This document shows, one piece after another, positions 38,336 to 51,050 of a stretch of 64,000 nt of DNA. Source of the stretch: Setophaga petechia (lineage: Eukaryota > Chordata > Aves > Passeriformes > Parulidae); assembly GCA_024362935.1 (NCBI GenBank), contig JANCRA010000004.1, positions 26,713,121 to 26,777,120 of the forward strand, given 5' to 3'. The notes under the pieces were generated by a model. It saw only the letters and a program-made list of their open reading frames with translations. It did not search any database and was not told the origin of the DNA. Made by a program: the position numbers and the translations under genes. The first letter of the stretch is position 1, and each line of letters opens with the position of its first letter.

Positions 38336-41300
38336 AACTAGAAGACAAAGAGTTAAGAAAGCAAAGATTAATAATATGTTTCAGAAAAAAATCAAGCATG
38401 TCTTTTACTCCTCAGGTTGTCTGTTAACCTAGGATAGAGAGCATAGTAAATCTAAGTGTCTTTTCATTTGGCAGGACAGTCAAAATTTCTTTAAAGCTAT
38501 GTCCATGTGTCAGAGCAGAAGTTGCACATTTCTAGATTGGCAGGGTTATTATTATGCAGTTTTCTGTGTCCCTCTAAAGAGAACAGCCCAGAAAATGTTT
38601 TGTCTCATTTCACATATTTTCGCAACTGTAATTATATGCATGGTAGCACAGCAAGTAGTTATGTTTGGTTTTTTCTTTCTACATGAATATATACAGACCT
38701 TCCAGAAAGAGAGCCTTGGTTTTATGCAAGAGTGTAATTTCTTTGTAGGGAATGGAGATGGTTTCTCCCATTTAAGCTACCTGCTTCCTTGCCATCCTTC
38801 TAGCAGACTGTAGCAATTACTGAGCCTTGAGGAAAATCTCTCCAACACAGGCCAAAAACTGCAATTTATCTGTTGCCTTGGTCTCCTTTTCAACATATAT
38901 TTTGGTGAAACAGACCTCTTTTTTTTTTTTTTTTTTAGGGTTTCTCTTAAAATAAATATGCAGGATATTTGCAATGTTTTGTCTGCCACAAATTTATAGG
39001 CTTTCCAGTTGCCTTTTGAATAAACTGCTCCTTGGTGTAGCTAATGGGATTCTGCCTTTCTTTTCCTAGGTGAGGAAGTACAGAGAGAAGTACCTTGCAT
39101 GTAAGACAAGTTGTTTTCAGCTCCATTTCTTACAAAGTGACCCATGTTTCCTTTCACAGGCAGAGTCACACAGTCAGAGCCTCTTTTTTAAACAGATGCT
39201 GTGAAACCTGGCAAAGGACCACATCTGTTTTGACTAGAGAGCTGTATTTTCTGAAAGGCAATTGCAGAGGCAGTTTTTTGTGTTCACAGGAATGCAAATA
39301 CAGTTCACTGGGTGTAGAAAATGTATTTTCCTAGAAGCTGGATACTGCTGGCACCAATGTCACTCCTAGGGATAAGGGAACATGAGCACTGCTTGAAGGT
39401 CAGTGAGAAACCATCCACCCAGAGGAACATCACATTTAAAAGTGCTTGAATGGAGATGACAAGACACACGTTTGTAGTTAGTGCAGATCCAGGATAACTC
39501 TGTGTATGGGCAACCTTTGGGTCTTACCCCTAGACCTTTTGAGATGGGTGACAGGTATATTAAAATAATTGCACCATATATTTGAGAAGCATTAAACATA
39601 ATGATAACAAACTCTGCAATGTAAACATTAACAGTTATAGTTATTCAATGTTCAGTATTTGTTTTAAATGGCCTGCTGCTTGTTCAGACAGGTCAAGATT
39701 GCAGAACTAAACTCTTTATCCTCATATCCAAGACAGGTGGGAGTGAGAAGGATCAAGAGTGGCTTCATATCATTATTTTATTCCATTCTGTCTCCTTTCC
39801 AGGCACGCAGCTCAGCTCTAACCTAACATGTCCTCCCATTTGGGACCAGGACCTGCTGTAGAGAGCTCACCAAAAATTTTTCACATAAAGAAAAATTTGG
39901 ATATATGTAATTCTCCCTTCAAAAATTCAGTGAATTACTAATGTATTCCTGTTTTTGTGAGGCATAATGTTTTACAAAATTTGTGATCTGTAAAGGAGTG
40001 AAATTATGGAAAAAGTAATGAAAACAATATTTGCTTCTTTCTTTTTTCTGTTCCTTCTCTGAACGTGTTTAGGTACTTCTCTGTATTTAAGGGGTATAAG
40101 TAGAGTTTTGGAGAGCTTTTGTCAGTTTTTCAAGGCTGAAATACCACCAGTTAAATCCTTAACTGCTAGCCAAGTCCTTTGCTTTCATAACAGGAAGGTG
40201 CCTGACTATCAAATAGTAGGCTGAAAACTTCAACAATCTTTCTTTCCAACGAGTCCTATTATTAGCTGTAGAATCACTGACACAAAACATGAGGAGCTCA
40301 GCCTGCACTGAAAGAAAAGTGAGAAAAATGCAGAGAAATATGCAGAGAAAAATCCCTCCTCAGAGTAAATTCTTATCAAGAACAATGTATTTCTTGAACT
40401 CTAAAGTAACTAAAATGTGAAAGGCAAATTACATCTTCATCTGTTCTTGCTCTCACCAATCACCCTCCATATCCTTGGGAAGACTTTAAGAATGAGTTGG
40501 GAATCAGTTTGTTCTCACACCTTCTCAATGGTGCATTGGATGTATAATTTAGAGATTTTTCCTAGATATCAGTATTTGGATGCGAGTTCTGATATGACCT
40601 GGATAATCAATCATCCTTCACAAGGTGAAATTGAGGCAAAATCTTGGGACTAATCACTCGAATGAGGATAGTTGGACGCTTGTTCTTTATATTGAACAGA
40701 ATGTCTCAGGTGTAGGCAGTCAGATGGAACTGGCCAGAGCTACAACCTCTGGACAGGGTGCTTTTCCTGTGAGCTGCTTTGGAAGAACAGCTGGGCTCAC
40801 ATGAGCTCTGCACACTCAAAGCAAGGAGAGAATGCCTGAACAAAGACATTCATACCACTGCTCCATTTTAAGAATTGATTTTTAAATATTGCACTTAATT
40901 TCAAAGAATAACATAGAAAGGCCTTTGTGTCTGAATAAATGGCACTAACAAATTCCTTTTCCAGAGAACTGCAACAGCACCAACACCACCCTTAACATTT
41001 TTTTCAATGTCAGCCTGCCTCTCTTGAATTCCAGTTTCCAAGATCCTCCCTCTGCTACATTTGGTCCAAGTTCTGCTACATTTTGGTCCCAACAGATTGG
41101 TGAAGCTTTAACACTGTAGCAGAGGATGCTTTCGTTTGTGTGCAGGACTGCAGCAGGCTGCCAAGATGCAATTATTTGTGTTAATTCTTGTACACTTGAC
41201 AAAGCCTGAGGGCAAAAGAACTCTAAACACTCATTAAGGCACTGCTAAAGGGAAATCAAACCCAGGTTCTCTAGTACGAGCATTTAATAAGCCTTTTCAA

Positions 41301-42360
41301 CAGATGTTGGAAGGCAAAAAAATGTTTCTCTTCTGTTGGAACTGGTTCTTAACTACTGGAAAAGCCGTATCACCTAGGAAAAGGAGTTCCAGCACTCTTA
41401 CTGAGAGAATTTTAAAAAATAGATGTAAAAAAAATATGATCTTTAAAGTGATACAAGATACACTTGCAAGATACAGATGCACGTTCTAATGAAATAGGGA
41501 CAGGATATCTAAAAGAGAAAAATGAAAGATGTTTTTCAATGTTATCTTCAATTGTATCTGGTTTATTTTGTGACTTCCTAAAGTTTTATACTCTCATACT
41601 TTAAGGAGAAGGAAATTTGCCTGAATTATGCCCGTGTATTTACTATTCCCTGGTGAGTTTACTCATGCCTTATTTTTGTGACACCTGGAGTGGTATTAAA
41701 ATTGTAGTGAACTCAGAAAGGAGAGAGATAGGTAAAGGAGTTCTATCAATATTTTGCACACTCAGCAGCAAGTCTAATTGTTTCACAAAGTGGCATGCCG
41801 ATTTCTAGCTCTGAAAAGAGGTGATTTCTCCAAAATTTCCCTGGAGAAATTAGAGGAATTAACATCTTTGTCATTTCACATGTGAGAAGACTCATTGGGC
41901 ATGCTACGCCCCAGCTGGGTGGGTGCAGTGAGGAAACACTCATGGCAACACACTGCATGTCTGTCTTTCCCTCAGCTTGCCTGTGCCTGTCTTCTGGCTC
42001 TGTACTCTGCAGCTCTAGTGAAAAGTCATCCTGATATCTAAGGCGTGAGTTTAGAATAGGCTTCTCCAAACATAACGATATAAACTCCACAAATAAAGAC
42101 CTGCAAACTCTTAGTCTGCCATACAAAGTGGTTAGATTAGTAGACACTGCTTTAAAGCCACCATGGTTTCAGCTTCAATAGAACAGGCCTAGGAAAGAAG
42201 AAGAAAAAGTACAGCAAGCCGTGGCTGAAGTCTTCTTTTTCATCACACCAAAGGTTTTTTATCTTGTATTGGAAATCATCAGTTTCAAATACTTAAGATT
42301 TGTGGTAAAGATCTGTTCAGAAGTGGACACAATTTTCCCCTTTTGTTATTTTGCTTGGTG
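38336..42360. other. Non-coding stretch, nothing recognised
   Basis: No gene or repeat family recognised apart from an 18-base T run at 38919-38936. The antisense frame at 41746-42147 (133 codons) lacks any domain signature. Confidence 0.5.
38919..38936. repeat. Poly(T), 18 bases
   Basis: Uninterrupted T run. The adjacent AATAAATA on the plus strand lies on the wrong strand to mark a minus-strand retrocopy tail. Confidence 0.9.
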
Positions 42361-42362
42361 GA

Positions 42363-42394
<32 letters not shown>

Positions 42395-42410
42395 AAAAAA
42401 GAAAAAAAAG
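42361..42410 (+). repeat. A-rich tract, 50 bases with three G interruptions plus edge Gs
   Basis: A20, G, A18, G, A8, G after a leading G. CR1 does not leave poly(A), so this is either a simple repeat or the tail of an unrecognised retrocopy. No AATAAA lies in the 60 bases upstream, which argues against a processed mRNA copy. Confidence 0.9.
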
Positions 42411-44801
42411 AGTAGTTCAAGTGTCTGGGCTTCAAAATCCAGGGAAATATGAAAACTCCAGGAAAACACAGTTCAAGGTTGGCAGGGGTGGAAAAACAAA
42501 CAAAAAACCCAGTGGGAATGAGTGAGGCAATAGGCAAAATTCATAGTATGCAGAAGAAAGGCATATTTAAAATTAAAATGCTTACCAGGTGATTGAGGTA
42601 TTTTGCCTGAAAGTTTCAATAAACATGTCCACTGAAGAGTATCAGCTGTGTCTACAGCGGCTGGTGTGAAACAAAGAAACATCTGTTATGTATATGTTTT
42701 GGACACTTTGGAAAGCTTGCAGCCAAGACTGAGGGTCAAGAATGCTGTATACACAGATATATAAAGTGCATTTCTCAAATGTAAGCAGAGCTAATATTCT
42801 GGGTCTTTGATAATATCCCCTGCAGTGAAATTGCCACCAAGAGTAAGTTTGCTGTGCCTTCCCTCTGCACACACAAAAGTACAATGTGGCTCTGTGCGAA
42901 GTCAGCCTAGATAAAAGAGAAGACCCAGCCAGCCCAAAGCTCAAGCATATCTGGCAGAGTAGAAGGTACACATTTGCCTTTAAACTCCACTTAGAATAGA
43001 AACTACAAAAGCTCTGTCTTCACCTTCACCCCCACAAAACCTGCAACTGTAACAATCATGATTATTTTCCCTAGAAAAGAAACACAAATTGGTTGCATAT
43101 TCTTAAGATCTCTTTGCTTTGTTTGAAAAAATAACAAGATGGATACATACTCGCATGGACAGGGTTTCATGCTGTTTGTGGTATTTCACATTTTTTGTAC
43201 CTTGTTTTGTCTCTTAACCATCCAGTCAACTCTATATCCAGTGAATCGAAAGTAGTGAGAAAAAAGATCTGAGGAAGAAAAGAAAATAAAGATTTTACTT
43301 TTTTCTAGTAAGTATTTAGCCTGGATGATATTCAATCTGGCTTTGTCATTCAACACACATCAAAACATTTTTAAACCAAGTTATATGAGACAGGTTGATG
43401 AACCAAAATAAAAGGCCTTCAGTGAGAGAATGGGATTTTATTGGCAACATTTGTGTCAAGGTTGTATTAATGGCATAGCAGAGAAGGAGTTCAGGAAAAC
43501 GAGAACATCAAGGGGAAACAGGAAGACTTAGGGAACTGTAGGATGGTTAGCTAATGAGCCACCATATGTGCTTGCACACAGCAAAGCCAGTCTTGTGCTG
43601 CAAAGGTGAAAAGGAGAGTGCAGAGCATCTTGTTAAAAGCAGAGATGAGCAGAGAAAAGTATGATTCCCTAAACAGTAAACCTCAGATTATTCTACCCCC
43701 ATTTCTTCTGAGGTGCCAGGGCAAAAGGTTAATAGCAGAGGACAGCATGAGTGCAGAGCACTTGCAGAATCCTCAGTCATTCTTATTATTTCCACAGACC
43801 TATCTCACCTCAGAAAGCCCAAAACTGCCAATAGACACTGCCTTCAGAAACCATTACCCAAATCTGGTTGGTGTCTTCAAATACAGCATGGCTTGCCAAC
43901 AGTGACATGCTCAGGAATGGTGGAACTAAGTGGCAGTGTAGCAAGGGATAATGTCTAAGTGAGGAATTTAATCTGCAAAACACTGGAAAGAGGGGAAATA
44001 ATCCAAATCTTAATCTGTGCAATGATTCATGTGAATGACATCTGCTCTGTCTGGCTCTGAGGCCAAGATAATTAATCCACGGAGAAGAGGTTTTGCTGTA
44101 CGTCTTAACAAAAATCTTGGAGTAGTAATGTCAACAAATGAAACAAAATGGTCATTATAGGATAACCTTTTACCTGAAAGGCAGTGGTATCACCAGTGGC
44201 TGCTCAGTTACAAGCTAGCTTCTTATCTTAAAAAGGCAGAAGTCTGTGTTTCCCATAGGAATCCCTTTACTGGGAAGCTCCTCCTCTATTTTCACAAATG
44301 TGTTCGCTGCATGCTTGCAGATGTCTTTAGAAATGCATTTTCTCCCTGAGAATCAGAGGGATCAGGAGCATAAGGAAAGAGCATATGGTAAAGTCTTAGC
44401 CCCAGGGGATATGCAGATTGGACTTTGCTCTGCATTTTTCATGATATATGATTCTTCCCATGGAAATAAGTTGGAGTTCAGAGGAAGGTTTTGTATTAAA
44501 ATTTCAGAACAGAGATTGCTCTGAAAAACAACTACTTTTTCAGGAAATTAATATTGTCTCCCCCAGTACATATCTGCAAAGACCTTGACTACAGTGCTGA
44601 AAAGGGTCTTATTTTTTTAAAACATTGGAGAAAGATCAGAGAATTAGACAAATATGTACTCAGGAAACAGAAGTAGTTGGAAGAAGGTTTATCTTTGGAG
44701 AAACTCCCTCTGTCTCGCAGAAAAGAGAAAATACATCTGTCCCAAATTTTCTACTGTAAAAGCTGATAGAAAATTTTTGGCACTGTCTCATCAAATAGCA
44801 T
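42411..44801. other. Non-coding stretch, nothing recognised
   Basis: Frames of up to 109 codons occur without domain content; no transposon ends seen. Confidence 0.5.
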
Positions 44802-45269
44802 TCACCAGTTTTTATAATCAATAAATCTTTGATTTTTGGCACAATTTGAGCAGGTACTGTGCCTCAAGACCTGAGCACAGCCATCCGTGGGGAAGTCCTT
44901 CTGAGCCTCAAAATCCTGGAAGGAGCTACTCAGCACACTGGAGTCCACAAGAGACACTTGGAAGAGGAGGTCAGCACCTTCAGAGTCATAACTGCTCAAA
45001 TCACAGGCTTCAGGCAAGGAGGAGGACCAGGCACCTTTCCATGAAAAACTGCTAAATTCAAAGGTTGTTGCAGTGGACATAAATGAACTTATATTACTTA
45101 AGGTTTGTCTCTGGGCAAAGTTCAGATGGATTTTTCCTTGAGGCAGATAGATAGTATGGATATTTTTCATCATTGATGGTTTGCATTTTCTAACATGGAG
45201 ACTATTATTATAAAACCTCTCGACATTTCTCATTTGTGCCATTCCATATTTACTCAATCCAGCATCCAT
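44802..45269 (-). other. Longest open frame of the window, 155 codons, unidentified
   Basis: The minus-strand frame from 45269 to 44802 is open for 155 codons. Its C-terminal half (about residues 70-145) is rich in Ser, Asp, Glu and Phe with few Lys, a composition more protein-like than most frames here. The same 44.85-45.05 kb segment is also open in two plus frames, reflecting a local rise in GC, so openness alone is weak evidence. I recognise no domain, signal peptide or membrane segment. It could be part of an unrecognised exon, a retrocopy fragment, an old LTR piece or chance. Confidence 0.15.
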
Positions 45270-48200
45270 GTTAGCCAGATCACAGCAGAGATGCTTTCCA
45301 ATTTACATGGCTCTGAAATGATTGAGACAGCAACGCTGACCAACAGCAGGAAGATAAAACTTCTGTTTCACTTAAAAATGTGCAATAAAAAGCAATACAT
45401 TATATACAAACTGGTGAAACACAAACCAGTGATCAAGCATGGGTGTATGAATCTCTAAGTGAGATCCTGAATATGCAAAAATAACTTTCTTCCTTTTGGC
45501 CCCATTTAAACCTGGAGGAACTGGATTTTTCTTTTGTAGAGCAGAGAGAATATAACATCAAATTTGCCAGATAGGCTGATTGTTTTAATGAAGTAGTGCT
45601 AGTAGGTAATTACAGAACCCTCTTTTGGGCAGTGTATGCACATCTGTTGAACTAAGGATAAGATGTTTAGTTTGTATTTACAAGTTAAGCCTCAGCTTTA
45701 ACTTTACATGGCTTTTAAAATGCCATATGCTACCAACTTATAAACAGGTTAAGATTTCGCTGCAGAATAGCAGGCATTCTTCCACAAGACACTCCACTAT
45801 AATTTATGGGTATTTAATGTACTTCCAGAGGACAAAATTATGTGTACAAGTTCTCTGAGCATGCACTAGTCATCTCAAGGACCCCAAAGTAGTTAAAACC
45901 CTAGATTTATAGTAAAATAGTTTAATATTGTTACTAAACAAAATTGCGAGTTCATGGAAAGGACAAATACAAAACACATGCTTGCAAAAATAGCACTGCT
46001 TGAGACTAACAATATCAAAACATGTCCATAAGATCTTTAATGTTTTCAAGCTGCATCTGAAGGCTAATGAGATTTCAAACTACAGTATGTCAAATTTATG
46101 AGGTGTAGAAGGACATGTCCCTTACACTCATGTAAAATATTGTGCAATAAAGAAGTTTAAAACATTCCTGAGCTGATTTGAAATTTAATGTTATGCCCCG
46201 ACTGGACTGGACTTTAGAGAAAGTAGATGGTGTTTTTCCTGCCTTCCAAATCTATCACTCTTAATATTTTCACAGTGCCAGTGTCTGGAGCATCTAATGC
46301 CAATGTATCTTCAGCAGCATGAGCTCAAGTGACTTGATATTTATAGCACAAATCTCATGTGAGCTTTCAGAATTGTCTACAGACACAGAATTATAAAACT
46401 ATGAAAGGATGGGCTTAAAAAATTCTGCAATCCTGACACAGTCTTTGTGCCCTAAAAGAGGAAGAACACACTATTTTATACATGTCAAAAATAGTTTTAT
46501 TTCTTCTTCTATGCCATGCATTTGCTGGGTGCACATTGTTACCCTTTTATTTTACTTAAGAATGTGTTATATTAATGTATGACCACCAGAAAACTCACTC
46601 TGTGGATTTGTTTTTCATTTAAGTCACAAAAAATAAACCATAAATTCATGAAGTTAAAGTTACTAAATCTAGAGATTAAGTCCAGAACTTTTTGAGCTGT
46701 GTTCAGTTCTCTTTTTACAATAAATTTAATTGCAGATCTTGACCAAGCCAACTCCTTTCTTGTCTTTGCAAAGAACTTCTTTGCTGAAAGGTTTCTGGTT
46801 AAGCTAGTTACACTAAAGATTGTACAGACCTTTTTAACATATGAAGGAAATAGATTAAAAAATATTTTTAAACAAAAATACAACACTCTTTTTTTAACTG
46901 AATGCTCTCTGTATTCAATAACCATGCACATAAGACTTCCATAAACAATAACTCACAGAAATTGTGTGAATGTGTCTCATAAGGTATGCAAGTTAGTCCA
47001 GACAATTCTTGAGCCTCACAGGGACAGATACTGAAAGAGCAAGTAATAACCTTGAAATCCTCTTCTGAGGCACTATAGATTACAGTTGTCAAATGGACAA
47101 AGTGTAGTAAACCTGAACAACTCAAATTTAACTATAACTTCTAGGGGTTTTTTCCTATTAAATTATAAACAGGTATACTTGTGCTATTGGAATGGCTTTC
47201 ATTATGCGTTAGGCACTATTTCAAGGGCTGGAAGGAATCTGCTTTTAAAATTGTTTAATCTAATTTAGGTCTTGGGAGACCAACATGGCTTAATCTTAAC
47301 CACATGACAAAAACCATGGAGTATCATTACATATAAAAGTCAATATCTCAATTTTCTTGGCTTGTAATTTTTGCTTCAGCATGATTCTAGACACATTACA
47401 TTATCTGTTTACCTTATGCCGACGACATGTATTCTCAAACTCACTTGTCCCACAGTTTTTGTCTAAGACTGGACTATAAGTTTTGAAAGTAGAAAATACA
47501 TAACATTTCACTTGAACTGCTCTTTTATTTCCTCCTCACAACAAGATCATGCATGCCACATTGTGTTTGAAAATCTCAAGTATAATTTTGCAACACAAGA
47601 AGTCTCATTTCCGTGAAGACATTCATGACAGGGACATTTTTTTTCTCCTAGGTTAATACCGAGTTCTTAACTTTATCCTGGTGTAACATGCCAAGTGTCT
47701 GAGTTTCTTCTGTGTTGCTGTGCAGTCAAAGACAGTGTAACTTACATTGATTCTGGTACCTTGAAATCTGTGGTAGGATCTGGAAGCATTTGGATGAATA
47801 TGCAATCAAGAAGTGCCCAGCAATTAATAGCACAGACAAACACTGACCCTTTTTTTCCTGGAAGTGGGAATAGGCATGTTCCTGATGAAATGGTTTCAGG
47901 TCTTGATCTTTGCCTTGCCAAATGAAAGCCTGTGTTCAGAAACCAGCTAGGGGTAATTCAGCTCATCAGGAAAAGAATTGCAAAGAGATAAGCAAAGAAA
48001 AGAAGGCCATGTGCTATAACCTGGTGTCAGGCCAATATTTAAGCTCCAATTGCCTCCTTATTTTCTAACTCTCAAAAAGTAAAGGGAATTGGCATGCATG
48101 AGTAAAATCCAACTGCTTACTGTTGATCTATTGGCTCCCTCACTGTCATTCCTGAACACCAACACAGCCTATAGAAACTGCCTTTAATCTTTCCTACACT

Positions 48201-49242
48201 TATCTCTTTCCTGGAAGCTTCTCCCATTGTGTGTTCTGGGAAACTTCTAATGCATTAACAGCAAGCACAGCTGACTTGAGCAGTTCTAAAGCTGAGCATG
48301 TGTCAATTTTAGTTTGGAATGTTATCATAACAAAATCCAGTCACCCTCTGCTAGGAATGCATGTGCTGCACACTCTATTAAATCTAACTCTTTGTTCAAT
48401 GTACAATACCTTACTGCATAGGAATGACAACAGAAAAATGTCAAAACAAAGTCTAGAACCTTTTTAGGCCAATATCCAGCATGTTTAAGACCAGACTTTG
48501 GCAGGATGCAGGCAGGGACTGCAGGAAATGAAGCAACGACAGTGGAGAAAGGGATGCAGCCAGAGCTTTTTGAATGGTGACCTCTGTTTGCAGAAGTTTG
48601 AGACTTTTTCCACGCTGATGCCAACACACCTTTGAATTGTGTTATGGGAAAAGAGAAGCTGCTGAAAGAATGCAGAGATTCACAAAGGATGGTTCAGGTC
48701 CATTCCATGGTAGGGGAAGAAGTGTGGATATGTGAGGAGGGATATCTAAAAGTGTATGCAACTGCATACATCTGTCTCTGTGTGTGTGTATGTGTGTGTG
48801 AGTGTGACTAAGAGAGACAGAGGCAAATGCATACTTTGGACATGAGCTGCATCCTTCCAGATGCACGCTGAAACAGAACTGTGCTTTGTTACAGTGCTAA
48901 AGCTGCAAGCAACAGCTGGAGGCGCTCTGAAAAGGAAAGGGAAGAGTGCTCCAGTAAGGACAACAGCGCTGGTTAAATCTGGCGCAGTGACTGTGGGTCT
49001 CCTAAAAGGACTCCTGGACATGCCATGCAGGTGGTGGCCCTGGAGACACTTCCTTTTATCATCTATGGCCTGTGGCAGCAGGAGTGCCTCCTCTGTCCCC
49101 ACCAGCCAAAGGAGCTGGAAAGGTGTTGCAAGACTCAACATTTGTTTCCAAGGGATCCTTGAAATAGCAGTGTAAAAACTTCGATGGTGACAGAGTGATC
49201 AATCTGAGAGAGATGAATTCCTTTCTATTTTTTCACTTTTTT

Positions 49243-49244
<2 letters not shown>
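45270..49244. other. Non-coding stretch, nothing recognised
   Basis: AT-rich except for a somewhat more GC-rich part at 48.85-49.15 kb, which is open on both strands (104 and 131 codons) without domain content. A (TG)n-like tract lies at 48779-48806. No CR1 ends recognised. Confidence 0.5.
48779..48806 (+). repeat. (TG)n microsatellite, interrupted
   Basis: TGTGTGTGTATGTGTGTGTGAGTGTG; the antisense CA/CACA repeat explains the His/Thr-rich frames on the minus strand. Confidence 0.9.

Positions 49245-49274
<30 letters not shown>
49245..49274. repeat. Poly(T), 30 bases
   Basis: Thirty uninterrupted T, preceded by TTTTTTTC. No AATAAA is visible on the minus strand within about 40 bases of the flank, so a processed retrocopy is not supported. 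Confidence 0.9.
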
Positions 49275-49275
<1 letters not shown>

Positions 49276-50827
49276 TCTGGTGAAAAGGTAACTGTAATGT
49301 GATAAATCTCGATGCTGCTGATGAGGTTGTGAGGTTGTCTTCTTCAATAACATAAAGCTTTACTTTTTGTCTAGATGAAAATGTCCCTGTCACTTTAGGG
49401 CAGGCCTTTGCATTAAATATACTAAGAGATCTGAGTAAATAGGCACATAGGAGAGGAGACGAGAGATCTCTTTGTTTAACATACATTCGAAATTTGATTG
49501 AAACACAGGACCTGAAGTAAAATAATTTCAGCCAAAACAATATTTTGCATTAAATAGATCTATCAAGAGCGATGGTGGAATCAGCGAGAACAGAACCCAT
49601 CCCAGAAAAATGGCTGCTGCAGTTTTTGTTATTTGACTAGTCTTTAACAACATATTAGGATCTCATATTTAAAATTTGGGTTTTTTTATGTCCAAAAGGT
49701 AATTTTGTATTTTGGTCAGATACAGCATAAGTAACAGCTGAATCAACTTACCAAAAGGCATGGTAAATTATACTCAACAGCAAACAAAACAACAAAACAA
49801 GGTTACTCATGCAAGGACCCAGTAAGTAGACTTAACTTCCATAATGTGACAAACAAAGGACTGAAAACCCATTATGGGTGTGAGGTCAGCAAACGGCCCT
49901 GCAGCCACTACTCCTTTTGTGACAGGACTTCAATCATTACAGAAGCTTTCTCAGTAGTTTAATGAACAGGATAAATGAGCTTTAGATGGGCTGGTGCTTG
50001 GAGGAGCCTCTGAGAATACAATAGTTGCTAACAGACATTGCTGAACTGCTAAAGAACCCGGGAGTAAAGCCTTGACACACTTTTCATAACGGGGTGTCCA
50101 GTGAGGAAACAGGCATCTCAGGAGCTGTTTTGTAGGGCTGCTCCAACTGGCTTTATGTACCTTTTACAAAAGATGCCGCCAGGTCACCAGCTAAAGAGGT
50201 GACAGACACAAGGATCTGTACTGGAGAGAGACTGATTTCTGTTTCTTTGTCTTTCAGATTTAGCAGTCTGAGATCTCTTCCCATACAGTGGCTTTTCTCA
50301 AGCTTTGCAGAGGCCTGCATTGCTTTCCCCAATTTACAGACGGCAAAGATTCAAAAAACGTCCGATTTGTTTTCAGTATTGAATTTCCTGCTCTGAGGGG
50401 GAAATGATGTGCAGATGATGTTTTGCAGACGTGGCCTTACAAAGGCTGCATCCTCAAAGCTTCCCAGGCACGATGCAAGGAGGACTACTGAGCCTGTGTG
50501 TTAGATGAAGCGGGAATGGTCAGCACTTCTCATAAACTATGCTAGAAAAGGAAGTCACCTGTATTGATCTTCAGATCAAACGCACATTACAAAATGGCCT
50601 AGGACCTAAAACAAATCCCTTTTAAATTATAGGAAAAGAGTAGTAATTTGTTTTCTCTTCAGCATGTAGCATAGAATGCTTACAACAGGGCAAAGAATCA
50701 AGTAAACCAAACCAAAATTAAATATTGAAACAAAGTGTTCTGTCCGTTTTAAAAGTAATAGTTGCAACAGACGCAGCTTCTTAGGGGCCTAAACTGGCCA
50801 CAGGCCTCTGTAGCTGGGTAAAAAAGA
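49275..50827. other. Non-coding stretch, nothing recognised
   Basis: No exon or repeat family recognised. Confidence 0.5.
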
Positions 50828-51050
50828 AATCGGTGAAACACAGACTCACTGGACAGCCCAGGCTGGAAGGATTGCCTGGTCCAACATTTTATTGGAAATA
50901 CAGCCTGTATGAGATTACCTGTAACTCTGTCCAGAAACAACTTGAAAACCTCCAGTGATGGGGACCCCACCACATTCCTGGTCAAGATTGTTTCAATGAA
51001 TTAACATTCTCACCATTCTCACCAAAACTTTCTTTCCTATGAAACATCAA
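50828..51050 (-). mobile_element. CR1-like LINE 3' fragment, diverged (minus strand)
   Basis: On the plus strand the order ACAGCCCAGGCTGGAAGGAT, GTCCAACATTTTATTGG, CTTGAAAACCTCCAGTGATG, GGGACCCCACCACATTCCTGG, TTTCTTTCCTATGAAACATC follows the inverted CR1 3' UTR (end near 50828). The terminal octamers are degraded, so this is an older copy or a different CR1 subfamily from the one at 26.6 kb. Confidence 0.85.

Noticed and set aside
41746..42147. 133-codon antisense frame
   Set aside because: No recognisable motif; composition matches neighbouring non-coding DNA.
42221..42537. Lys-rich and Phe-rich frames
   Set aside because: Translations of the A-rich tract at 42361-42410; low-complexity artefact.
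48746..49175. Overlapping 131- and 104-codon frames on opposite strands
   Set aside because: The minus frame ends in a (CA)n-coded His/Thr repeat, and openness on both strands reflects local GC content rather than coding.
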